From: Bacteroidaceae bacterium
GTDB taxonomy: Bacteria; Bacteroidota; Bacteroidia; Bacteroidales; Bacteroidaceae
Assembly (NCBI GenBank): GCA_017642425.1
Contig: JAGCPB010000020.1
Coordinates: 1-64,000, forward strand
Reading direction: 5' to 3'
Length of the DNA: 64,000 nt
How positions within the stretch are numbered: position 1 is the stretch's first letter; each line of letters begins with the position of its first letter. This document shows, piece by piece, positions 54,787 to 63,560 of the stretch. The position numbers and the translations under genes were made by a program. Under the pieces are notes generated by a model, which did no database searches, was not told where the DNA came from, and worked only from the letters and a program-made list of their open reading frames with translations.

Positions 54787-54817
54787 TCAAGAACGGTTGT
54801 TTAACTGAAAAAAAGAA

Positions 54818-56254
54818 ATGTATATGAATAAGAGAATATTTCTGCTGATTGCGCTCTTAATGGTTGTTGTGACCGGTGCAAAAGCCGGCAAGTACGATGA
54901 CGCTTTGAAAGAGCGCGGAACAATCACGTTCAACTGCCATATATACTCAGAGGAAGCATCATTCGAGTTTACCAATAACAATGGCACTTTCAGCCTGACA
55001 AACAGGGATGGTGGTGATAAGGGTTACTACAGGGCTGTTACTGTAAGTGCAGCATTATCAGGTAAGAACATAACTTTCTATCTTGATGGAAGAACCCTGA
55101 TGGACGTTGTCGGTGAGATGAAGGTCGTTGTCTATTGCGATAAAGACAGTATATCATTCAGCAAGGTTAGCAAGAATCTTGCATTGGATACCATTGTGGC
55201 TGTCGTTCCTGCTCACAAGCATGCTTATTCAAAGGATTGGAGTAAGGATGCCACTGCCCATTGGCATGAGTGCACATCAGTTGTAGGTCCCTGCGATGCC
55301 GCCAAAAGCGATTCAGCCGCTCATACATTTGGTACAGAAGCTGCTGCCCGTTACACTTGTGAGGTGTGCAAATATGTTGACAATGCAAAGAAGGCTGTAG
55401 CTGATTCAATTGATAATGCCGCTGCCGATACTGTCATTGCCAAGATTGACGCAGTTGTAGGCAAGGTTGACGCAATCGTGAACTTTGTTGATGCAGACAC
55501 CGTACTGCAGTCTCAGCTTAACAATGCCAATGCCGCTTATGACAAACTGACTGACGGTCAGAAGGAGCTTGTTCCCGAAGAAAAGACAAAGGCTCTGGCT
55601 GCAGCTCAGAAGTCTTATGACAAGAAAAAGGCCGACGCTATTGACAAGGCTGCCGCTGATACTGTCATTGCCAAGATTGACGCAGTTGTAGCCAAGGTTG
55701 ACGCAATTGAGGCTTATGTTGATGCTGACTCTGTACTGCAGGCTGAGCTTGACAATGCCAATAAGGCTTACAATGAACTGACTGACGCTCAGAAGGAGCT
55801 TGTTTCAAAGGAAAAGACAGATGCCCTGGCTGCAGCTCAGAAGTCTTATGATCAGAAGAAGGCTGATGCAGCTGCCAAGGCTGCCGCTGATGCAGACAAG
55901 GCTGCCGCTGATTCTGTCAATGCTTTGATTGAGTCTATCGGTACTGTTGAGTACAATGATGACGTCAAGACAAAGATTGAGGGCGCACGTTCAGCATATG
56001 ATTCCCTGACCGATGACCAGAAGAAACTTGTCACCAACCTTGATACGCTGAAAGAAGCAGAGGCTGCCTTTGCCGAACTGGTAAAGAACAACACAATACA
56101 CAGCGTGACCATCAAGTCCGGTACTGAAGATGCCGATAAATGGAAAATCACTCCGGGAGAGGGCAAGAACGGTACTACTGTAACTGTAGAGTACAGCGGT
56201 GAGAAGAAGGTTAAGAGCGTAAAGGCTGTTAAGGTTGAGAAGAAGGCCGAATAA
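54818..56254 (+). CDS. Exported repeat protein with zinc-ribbon-like and FIVAR-like repeats
   Basis: A 478-residue exported protein, signal peptide about 1-23. Residues 25-120 form a beta-rich domain. Residues ~130-188 carry paired Cys/His (HAYSKDWSKDATAHWHEC; HTFGTEAAARYTCEVC), like the small repeat common in Firmicutes surface proteins. Two near-identical 77-residue helical repeats follow (AADTVIAKIDAVV; LTDGQKELV; ALAAAQKSYD), then a diverged third (SVNALIESIGTVEYNDD; AYDSLTDDQKKLV) of the FIVAR-like type, and a Lys-rich end. No wall-anchor signal is present. Composition (Ala, Lys, Asp) differs from its neighbours. Transfer or domain shuffling is possible. Confidence 0.75.
   Translation: MYMNKRIFLLIALLMVVVTGAKAGKYDDALKERGTITFNCHIYSEEASFEFTNNNGTFSLTNRDGGDKGYYRAVTVSAALSGKNITFYLDGRTLMDVVGEMKVVVYCDKDSISFSKVSKNLALDTIVAVVPAHKHAYSKDWSKDATAHWHECTSVVGPCDAAKSDSAAHTFGTEAAARYTCEVCKYVDNAKKAVADSIDNAAADTVIAKIDAVVGKVDAIVNFVDADTVLQSQLNNANAAYDKLTDGQKELVPEEKTKALAAAQKSYDKKKADAIDKAAADTVIAKIDAVVAKVDAIEAYVDADSVLQAELDNANKAYNELTDAQKELVSKEKTDALAAAQKSYDQKKADAAAKAAADADKAAADSVNALIESIGTVEYNDDVKTKIEGARSAYDSLTDDQKKLVTNLDTLKEAEAAFAELVKNNTIHSVTIKSGTEDADKWKITPGEGKNGTTVTVEYSGEKKVKSVKAVKVEKKAE
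55418..55879 (+). repeat. 231-bp tandem repeat inside the surface protein gene
   Basis: Two copies, 55418-55648 and 55649-55879, keep the same period of 231 bp (77 codons) and share long identical stretches, for example GATACTGTCATTGCCAAGAT. High DNA identity suggests a recent duplication. Confidence 0.85.
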
Positions 56255-56276
56255 CTGCCTTGATTCAATAAATCGT

Positions 56277-56312
56277 AAAAGGAACGGTTCTGAATGCAGA
56301 ACCGTTCCTTTT
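56277..56312. terminator. Bidirectional terminator before the macroglobulin gene end
   Basis: Perfect 16-bp stem (56277-56292 with 56297-56312), loop AATG, with A-run and T-run ends, between convergent genes. It shares only ACGGTTC with the two GGGGACGGTTC palindromes. Confidence 0.93.
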
Positions 56313-56316
56313 GCGT

Positions 56317-59300
56317 TTATTCAGCTTTGATGATAGTGTTTGGGGTGATGGCGCGGTAGGCAGGGGCGTAGAGGCACTGGATGGTGGCAAGGCCCATGCT
56401 GTAGGTTCCGGTCTTCTGCACATAGAGGTCATATTCTATGGTGTAGGAACCTGATTCCAGACGTTCTATGTAGAGGTCATCGGAGGTATTGGTGGGTGCG
56501 CGGTAGTATAGGATGTCATGTGTCAGGTTGTAGGTGTAGCCGGCGTTAGTGCTTACGGGTTCCATTGATGCTGCGCGCTCACTCTTAAGCTGCAGATACT
56601 CATAGGTGCGGTCAAGCGTCAGTTCAAGTCTGACCTTAATGCGGTCACCCATGTGGAGGATGGTGCCGGGTGTTACCTCTTCAAGACAGTCGCCCTGTGC
56701 ATTGCTTACAATACGCCAAAGTGTGCGCTTTAACTGCATGCCGTTGCCGCTGTTCTCAACATCGTTCAGATTCTGTGTAAATGTATGGTAGAGTGCTCCC
56801 CAGCTTATGCCTTTATTGCTGCTTGATACGGTTATTGCGCCCTTGTCGGGTGATACCGGGCCGTTCCATGTGCGGCTCATATATCCGTCCTTATTGCCGT
56901 CAGTTCCGGACTCAATCCGGTCATTGCCAACGGTGACGGTAATAGTGGACTGGTCGTCAGGCATTGAACCGCTTGCGGTTTCAAGAAGTGCCATTACCGC
57001 GGCGGCGGTGGCGGGTGTAGACTCCCATGCGGTTGTCTCTTTCTGCTTGAGTAGCCAGCGGGCCGCCTCATTGGCCTCACGCTCATAACCTGCGGCCTTG
57101 AGGGCATGGATCAGTATAGATTGGGTCTCAATTGGGGCCTCATGCCAAAGGTATCCGCCCCGATTCTCTTGCCAGAAACGGCCCATCTCATAACTATACT
57201 CAGAGTCTGCCAGCAGTCTCTTTGCCAGGTTATGCGCAATGTCAGTCTTGCCTGCACTCATGAACAACTGTAAGATGAGTCCGCGGTAATAGAGGTCCTC
57301 ATTATTGTAGTTGTATTTCTCTGCCACTGCAAGCAGTCTGTCATATTTCTCTTTGACATCGTTAGAGATATAGCTTCTTGTCTCTTTCAGGCGGGCGGAA
57401 CAGAGGTAGAGGAACATGATGTCGGAATGAGACGGACGTGAAACGCTTTCCTGTATTTGGGAGGCAAGGAACTCCAACCCCCTGTAGTAGGAGTAGTCCA
57501 TCGTTGCTTCCATGAAGTCAAAGACGTAGAGTATCAGTGAAGTGACGTAGACACTGGATTTTCCACCCGGCATCCACGGCCAGCCTCCGTCCTGGTTCTG
57601 CCTGTTCTGAATCAGTTCATAATAATTCTCAACATTCTGTTTCATCAGATTCTCATCATACTGCTCTTTTTTAAGTCTGCCTTTAGCTGCAGGATAGAGC
57701 TCAACTATGAGATATGTCATGGCCTGGGCAGCAAAGTTGTATGCCAGACTGAGATTGTCAGGGGTGTTGTTCTCTGTCAGTGCGGGCAGAGCCTCAAGGG
57801 CATACCAGATGGGCTGGGAATGATACTGGAGTGTAAGTGTCTCATCAAACACCTTACGTGAGGCCGATGTGGCTGGAGCATCGGATTTGAATGTCCGGGT
57901 TTCATTGCCGTTGTTGAAGAGTGACATACTCTTGGTCACCTGAACGCGGTTTGAAAGGACGGGTATGGTCTCCTGCTGTCCGTCAGAGAATCCCTGGGCA
58001 GCGGCTATTGCAGTATAGGTCAGAGAATTCACTCCATCGGGGATGGTTATCCGGAATGGTACGGTAACACTGCTTCCGGCTTTTACCGTAACTGTCCTGA
58101 CGCTGTCACCTGCGGTAAGATCAAGCGGATGGCCGTTCTCTGCATCCTTAAAGCGCAACAGAACTGTCACTTCAAGGTCATCGGTCTGGGTGTTGGTTAT
58201 CTTCTGGGCAAAATCGGTAACATCACCCTGACGGAAGAACCTTGTAGCGGCAGGTTCAATCATAAGAGGCCTTGAGGTGGTGACATAACCTCCAAACCCG
58301 GTTGTAAGCAGGTCATCGGTATAGGCAATTACCTGAAGGTTCCAGCGGGTGAGCAGTTCCGGGGCCTTGAATCTGACTGTTACCACGCCGTTTTCATCGG
58401 TTTTGGGATGGGTGAGGTAAAGTCCGGTGTGGCTCAGGTTCTTTCTTACGGTTGTCGGGTCAATCTTAAAGGGTTGGTCTGATGAGCCAATCCTTTGGTT
58501 GTTATCAATGAGTGAAGGGATATCATTGATGGTGCTTACCGACGAACTTGCTTCCCTTAACGGTATAGTCAATCCTTTGCGTTCAAGGGGTGTCGATAAG
58601 GGATTGGCAATGCCAAGGTCCAATGTCCTGAGACCTTCATAAAATGTAGCCCTTTTTGCTGTGGAGACATTTCTATAGACCTCATCTATACGGATGGGGT
58701 TCTGTTTAGTAAACTCGGTGTATTTCCAAGGGAAATAGGTCCAGTAGTTGGGCTTTAGCTTGTCAAGTACTGAATCATACATGTCAACCAGTACCGATGC
58801 CTTAACGGGATTGCCATTCCTGTCAGTGAACCTGAAGGTCCAGCTTTCCTGGCTGCCGCTTGTAAGATTGCTGCGGAACGTGGTGAGTTCATATTTGAGT
58901 TGCTTGGTGTAATATGGTATGTACTGGGCTGTAAATGATTTGGCTTTGAGACCATCCTTGAAGGCGGTTGCCACAACCAGTATGTTTCCGCACAGGTCTT
59001 CACCTACAGGAAGTGACAGGGTATGCAGAAGTCCGTCAGATTCCATACTGCCGTGCATAAGGCTGCCGTTACGGTTAATGATGTCATAACGGATTATTGT
59101 TCCCGGATATGGACTGCCGATGCGGACTTTAGCCGTATCGCCCTCCCGCAGGATAATCTGCCGGCTTTGCAGATAGAGAAGTTCATTGATAGAGAGTGTA
59201 TCCTCTGCATCGCCTACAGAAACAAATATGTCCTGTGTCCTGGCGCCTGCATTGTCTTGTTCTCCATAGTAGGATTTGCCGGCAAGATTCCTGATCAATG

Positions 59301-62133
59301 CATCATCGGATGATACGGTGATCCTGTAATGTCCGGTCTTTATGCCAGGCACGCGTATCTGTGTGGTGTCATTGTCTTGGAATACGAACAGACTGTCCAT
59401 GACTGTGCATGAGACCTGAGGCTCTGAGGGGAGTCCGAATTCATACATTGGGAACAGGGCGGTCAGCGTACTTTCTGACAGCGCATGCTCTGACATTTCC
59501 GTACGTTCATGGTCTTTGATGCCGAAAGCCGTATATATGTCCATCCCTTCCTGGAAATGCGGTCTCAATTCCTCTATTTTAATGCGGTACTCACCCGAAA
59601 CAGGATAGTAAGTGTACGGACGCACCGTCAGCAGGACGTCATTGGTGTTGCTCAGTATCTTTTCGGCCGCAATATCCAGCTCGCTGCCGGCAGACCTGCT
59701 GTAATAGGTGCTGAACTCATGGGTCTCTCCGTTCAGGTCTGTTACCCGGAGTTTGATGTCAATCGTGCCTCTTTTTGGGGCATCGGTCTTGAATGGGATA
59801 CGGAAAGTGCCGTCAGGGTTGGTCTCTGTCTCTCCGGTTTCAAGAATCAGGTCCCGGTAGGTTGCCCTGAAGGATTGTTCATCAATATCCCAGATGCTTG
59901 TGCTCCATTGGATACTGGCTCCTGCTACGGGGTTGCCAAGCGGGGTGAGAACTGTACCGCTGCATTCTGCCTGGCTCTGGACAGAAGGAGTCTGCCACCT
60001 GTCAAATTTGAGTTCCAGAAGGTTTCGGGAGTATGATTCTATCTTTATTTCATGCGTGTATCCCGGCAGGCGCAGATATCCATCGTCAAGTTGCATTAAT
60101 GAATCAGGATTCTCACCATAGGGGTAGCTGATGGCATTCAGTTCAATCCATCCCGGGCGGTAATCGGCCGGAACGGGCCAGATGCCTTCAAACAGACCGT
60201 GAGCGTCTGTTATAGTTTCCTGTATAAGTACGTCATTTCTCCCTGAAACAAAAACTGCAACCGGAATTCCGGCCTTTACACGGCCATCCATATCAGGTGG
60301 AGTCTCTGACAGTATACCGCAGTAACGTACGGTGTCGCCCGGACGGTATATGGCCCTGTCTGTGTTGATCTTTATTTGAACCGGACCTTTGGAGTACTGG
60401 TGGCGGGAATAACGGTTTGCGTCACGAGACTCGAACAGCAGAGTGTCTGTTTGGCCATCATAATCTATACAAAGCATGAAATCGCAGTCTGAACTTATGG
60501 GATAATCCAGACTCAGGAAGCCGTCTGTGGCAGTTTCTCCTTTGATTATGATATCGGCAGTTTTTTTATCGTCATAACCTGTAATGGTATAGCTGCATCC
60601 GGATATGGCATCTCCGGTTGCTGCATCATGGATGAATCCTGTCAGGCTGCAGAGGGTGTCAGTGTCTGTCAGATATGTGGGGCTGAAAAGCAACCTGCTG
60701 CTTGTAAGCAGACGGCAACTGAAACAGCTGTCATTGGCAAAATTCCTGTCGGGTGATGCATAGATTATGTACTCGCCTTTTTTAAGCGCGGGCAGAGACA
60801 TCCACATGGAATGTTCTATCCAGTCATTACGGTTGCCTGTAGTTACACTCCAGCGTGCCGCTTCCTGCATATCATCAGCGTTCTCCAAGGTCTTGTCTCT
60901 TATGTCTTCATAAAGCTTATATGAAGTAAAATAGTGTTTGTTCTGGTCATATTTTATAGCCTTGAACCAGACGGTATCCACATTAGAGAACCTGAGGACA
61001 GCCAGATTTGGCATATCTGCGCGCTCAATCCTGTCAAATGAAATGCTAACTGAACGTTTTTCCATTTGGTTAAGGAGTTCGCGGCAGTCATGCGCGGTCT
61101 GGCTGTCTGGCCAGATTCCTATAGCGGTTTCAAGAAGTTCATGGGCGTGTACTGACAGCCGGCTGCGCAGCTGTTTGTCTGTTGATGTCCCGTTAATGAC
61201 ATGCTCAATCAGGATCTTGGCGGCAAGCGCATATATTCCGGCCGAATAGAGGCTCTTGCCCCGGTATGAGTCGGCCAGTTTCTCAACTTTTTCTGATACG
61301 GATATCCAGTCCTGGGTTGAAAGGCTTTCTGTAATGGTTGTAAGGCGCTTTAGGTCTATGCTGGCTCGTACATCGGCATTGGCCTTGAGATTCCTTTCAG
61401 TCAACAGACGGAGGACGTACAGTTTCCATTCGTTTATTCTGCCTGTTACTGCAGCGCTGGCTGCCTGGACAAACTGTTTGGAGGTGCCTAACAGACGGTC
61501 ATCATCCGTATACAGATCAGTTACGAACCGGTTACCCAGGTCATTTGTACCCAGGTTTATGCAGGCACTCTCCAACAATACGTCTTTAAGTGCCGGACGT
61601 ACCTTTATATAACTGTCGTTGCACTCAGGTATGAATGCCGCATAATCTTTTGTGCGCTTTCGGCCTGCCAGATTGAAGGCCTGCTCAAAGTGAAAGAACA
61701 TCTTATCTTTAAGCTGGTCTATGTCCAAATCGAGTCTGTTGTTGGCCGGGAAATTATAATTGCTGCTTCTGGCGTATTCGTCCAGACAGAAGGCCTGCAG
61801 ATACTGACAAATTGCCTTTAGGCCGTTGTCATCCATTACGGATACAAGCGAATCAAACAGCTGATATGACTGTACAATGTAATCTGCGTTATTAGAGAAT
61901 GGGGCATCCAGACGGTTTATCATAAGGGCGCAGCGCAGTATCTCACGGCAGTTGCCGTCGGCCTGCGCCTTATCCATTATCTGCCTGACGGCCTCTATTG
62001 AATTGACCTGGTCATGGCTGCCGATAAGAGAATCAACCTTTTTCCACTCTCTTTCATATTTCTGTGCACCGGCATTCAGTACCGTTGCCAAAAGCAATGT
62101 CGTCAACAGCGCGTATCGGAAAAGTCTTAGCAT
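56317..62133 (-). CDS. Alpha-2-macroglobulin-like protein (MG2 type), lacking the thioester
   Basis: A very large exported protein, 1938 residues, signal peptide about 1-23. The N-terminal ~370 residues are helical. MG-type beta-sandwich domains follow, with the MG2 signature INTDRAIYRPGDTVRYCGIL near 590, and the A2M core RWNLQVIAYTDDLLTTGFGG and PLMIEPAATRFFRQGDVTDF. The helical thioester-type domain (about 1500-1780) contains QNQDGGWPWMPGGKSSVYVT, but the CxEQ thioester motif is absent: the region reads ALPALTENNTPDNLSLAYN. So it cannot trap proteases covalently. No pbpC gene is adjacent. Probable periplasmic protective or structural role. Confidence 0.87.
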   Translation of the reverse strand: MLRLFRYALLTTLLLATVLNAGAQKYEREWKKVDSLIGSHDQVNSIEAVRQIMDKAQADGNCREILRCALMINRLDAPFSNNADYIVQSYQLFDSLVSVMDDNGLKAICQYLQAFCLDEYARSSNYNFPANNRLDLDIDQLKDKMFFHFEQAFNLAGRKRTKDYAAFIPECNDSYIKVRPALKDVLLESACINLGTNDLGNRFVTDLYTDDDRLLGTSKQFVQAASAAVTGRINEWKLYVLRLLTERNLKANADVRASIDLKRLTTITESLSTQDWISVSEKVEKLADSYRGKSLYSAGIYALAAKILIEHVINGTSTDKQLRSRLSVHAHELLETAIGIWPDSQTAHDCRELLNQMEKRSVSISFDRIERADMPNLAVLRFSNVDTVWFKAIKYDQNKHYFTSYKLYEDIRDKTLENADDMQEAARWSVTTGNRNDWIEHSMWMSLPALKKGEYIIYASPDRNFANDSCFSCRLLTSSRLLFSPTYLTDTDTLCSLTGFIHDAATGDAISGCSYTITGYDDKKTADIIIKGETATDGFLSLDYPISSDCDFMLCIDYDGQTDTLLFESRDANRYSRHQYSKGPVQIKINTDRAIYRPGDTVRYCGILSETPPDMDGRVKAGIPVAVFVSGRNDVLIQETITDAHGLFEGIWPVPADYRPGWIELNAISYPYGENPDSLMQLDDGYLRLPGYTHEIKIESYSRNLLELKFDRWQTPSVQSQAECSGTVLTPLGNPVAGASIQWSTSIWDIDEQSFRATYRDLILETGETETNPDGTFRIPFKTDAPKRGTIDIKLRVTDLNGETHEFSTYYSRSAGSELDIAAEKILSNTNDVLLTVRPYTYYPVSGEYRIKIEELRPHFQEGMDIYTAFGIKDHERTEMSEHALSESTLTALFPMYEFGLPSEPQVSCTVMDSLFVFQDNDTTQIRVPGIKTGHYRITVSSDDALIRNLAGKSYYGEQDNAGARTQDIFVSVGDAEDTLSINELLYLQSRQIILREGDTAKVRIGSPYPGTIIRYDIINRNGSLMHGSMESDGLLHTLSLPVGEDLCGNILVVATAFKDGLKAKSFTAQYIPYYTKQLKYELTTFRSNLTSGSQESWTFRFTDRNGNPVKASVLVDMYDSVLDKLKPNYWTYFPWKYTEFTKQNPIRIDEVYRNVSTAKRATFYEGLRTLDLGIANPLSTPLERKGLTIPLREASSSVSTINDIPSLIDNNQRIGSSDQPFKIDPTTVRKNLSHTGLYLTHPKTDENGVVTVRFKAPELLTRWNLQVIAYTDDLLTTGFGGYVTTSRPLMIEPAATRFFRQGDVTDFAQKITNTQTDDLEVTVLLRFKDAENGHPLDLTAGDSVRTVTVKAGSSVTVPFRITIPDGVNSLTYTAIAAAQGFSDGQQETIPVLSNRVQVTKSMSLFNNGNETRTFKSDAPATSASRKVFDETLTLQYHSQPIWYALEALPALTENNTPDNLSLAYNFAAQAMTYLIVELYPAAKGRLKKEQYDENLMKQNVENYYELIQNRQNQDGGWPWMPGGKSSVYVTSLILYVFDFMEATMDYSYYRGLEFLASQIQESVSRPSHSDIMFLYLCSARLKETRSYISNDVKEKYDRLLAVAEKYNYNNEDLYYRGLILQLFMSAGKTDIAHNLAKRLLADSEYSYEMGRFWQENRGGYLWHEAPIETQSILIHALKAAGYEREANEAARWLLKQKETTAWESTPATAAAVMALLETASGSMPDDQSTITVTVGNDRIESGTDGNKDGYMSRTWNGPVSPDKGAITVSSSNKGISWGALYHTFTQNLNDVENSGNGMQLKRTLWRIVSNAQGDCLEEVTPGTILHMGDRIKVRLELTLDRTYEYLQLKSERAASMEPVSTNAGYTYNLTHDILYYRAPTNTSDDLYIERLESGSYTIEYDLYVQKTGTYSMGLATIQCLYAPAYRAITPNTIIKAE

Positions 62134-62152
62134 ATCTTTGTGATGTTTTGCG

Positions 62153-62160
62153 CAAAGATA
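62153..62160 (-). promoter_or_regulatory. -7 box of the macroglobulin-like gene
   Basis: Minus-strand TATCTTTG, 19 nt before the start codon at 62133. Confidence 0.6.
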
Positions 62161-62238
62161 ACGTACTGTAAGAATAGAAAGGCATTAATTGGCGTTGCAT
62201 TTCCGTTGCATTTGCATTATATAAACGTTGCAAATTAC

Positions 62239-62246
62239 TATTTTTG
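62239..62246 (+). promoter_or_regulatory. -7 box giving a near-leaderless murF transcript
   Basis: TATTTTTG ends 7 nt before the murF ATG at 62254. A TTTG at 62211-62214 is 24 bp upstream, slightly farther than usual. Confidence 0.6.
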
Positions 62247-62253
62247 CAGTACT

Positions 62254-63558
62254 ATGACGGTTGAAGAGATTTACAGCAAGTTTAAGGAGTGTGGGGGAGT
62301 TACTACCGATAGCCGCAAATGCGGTCCGGGACTGATGTTCTTTGCCCTTAAGGGGGAGCGTTTTGACGGCAATGAGTTTGTGCGCGGTGCCTTGGAGCAG
62401 GGTTGCCCGTATGCGGTTATGGACAATGCCGGGCTTTATGATGCTGCTGACAGCCGCATGATTCTTGTGGATAGCGTGCTTGACACTCTGCAGAAAGTTG
62501 CTGCACATCACCGCCGTGAGTTGGGAACTCCAGTCATTGGCATTACCGGAACTAACGGCAAGACCACTACCAAAGAATTGACCAATGCTGTAATGAGTGC
62601 CGCCTACAATGTGCTTTGTACCCAAGGAAATCAGAACAATTCCATTGGCGTTCCGCTTACAGTTCTGGGATTGAAGTCTGAGCACCGATATGCCATTGTG
62701 GAGATGGGAGCCAGCCATCCGGGCGATATCAAGGAACTTGTAGAGGTGAGCCAACCTGATTACGGGTTGATTACCAATGTGGGTAAGGCGCATCTGCTTG
62801 GATTCGGCTCTTTTGAGGGCGTGAAACGCACCAAGGGTGAACTTTATGACTGGCTGCGTGAGCATAACGGTACTGCATTTGTGAACCGTGACAACGTGCA
62901 CTTGCAGCAGATGTGTGCGGGACTACCGCTCATAGAGTACGGCAAGCCCGGGCAGGAGGGTCTTCTGGTAGAAGGTGAGGTGCTGGAGTGCAACCCGTTC
63001 GTCAAGTTCCGCTGGCGCAGTAAGGGTGGTGATTGGCATATTGTCCAGACCAGTCTGATAGGTGCGTATAATGTTGACAATGCTCTGGCTGCCATTACAA
63101 TAGGATTGCGCTTTGGAGTATCGGAGGATAAGGCATCGGCTGCTGTGGCAGGATATGTGCCGCAGAACAACCGCTCACAGCTTACCGAGACAGGACGCAA
63201 TCATCTGGTGGAAGATGCATATAATGCCAATCCTACCAGTATGGCAGCTGCCATAGAGAATTTCAGTATGATGAAGGCCGATAATAAGATGCTTATACTG
63301 GGTGATATGCGTGAGCTTGGTGAAGTGTCGGAGGCTGAACACCGGAATATAGTGGAATTGCTTAAAGAGAAAGGCTTTACCAAAGTATGGCTTGTGGGCA
63401 GTGAGTTTGCAAAAGTGGCGCAGGAATCAGAATTCAGGCTTTTTGCCGATGTGGAGGCAGTGAACGATGCTCTCAGGATTGAACCTTTGAACGGATACAG
63501 TATACTTATAAAGGGTTCCAACAGTATAGGATTAACCAAAACAATAACCAATTTATAA
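62254..63558 (+). CDS. murF: UDP-MurNAc-tripeptide:D-Ala-D-Ala ligase MurF
   Basis: The last cytoplasmic Mur ligase, adding D-Ala-D-Ala to complete the pentapeptide. It has 434 residues from the ATG at 62254. The frame is open from 62140, but that extension contains the -7 box and does not resemble MurF. Seen are GVTTDSRKCGPGLMFFALKG, the P-loop TGTNGKTTT at 98-106, NNSIGVPLTVLGL, EMGASHPGDIKELVEVSQP and LVEDAYNANPTSMAAA. In many bacteria murF sits in the dcw cluster; here it is about 34 kb beyond ftsZ, with its own promoter. Confidence 0.95.
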   Translation: MTVEEIYSKFKECGGVTTDSRKCGPGLMFFALKGERFDGNEFVRGALEQGCPYAVMDNAGLYDAADSRMILVDSVLDTLQKVAAHHRRELGTPVIGITGTNGKTTTKELTNAVMSAAYNVLCTQGNQNNSIGVPLTVLGLKSEHRYAIVEMGASHPGDIKELVEVSQPDYGLITNVGKAHLLGFGSFEGVKRTKGELYDWLREHNGTAFVNRDNVHLQQMCAGLPLIEYGKPGQEGLLVEGEVLECNPFVKFRWRSKGGDWHIVQTSLIGAYNVDNALAAITIGLRFGVSEDKASAAVAGYVPQNNRSQLTETGRNHLVEDAYNANPTSMAAAIENFSMMKADNKMLILGDMRELGEVSEAEHRNIVELLKEKGFTKVWLVGSEFAKVAQESEFRLFADVEAVNDALRIEPLNGYSILIKGSNSIGLTKTITNL

Positions 63559-63560
63559 TT

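Noticed and set aside
55418..55879. CRISPR-like or mobile repeat
   Set aside because: The repeats are in-frame protein repeats of 77 codons without spacers.
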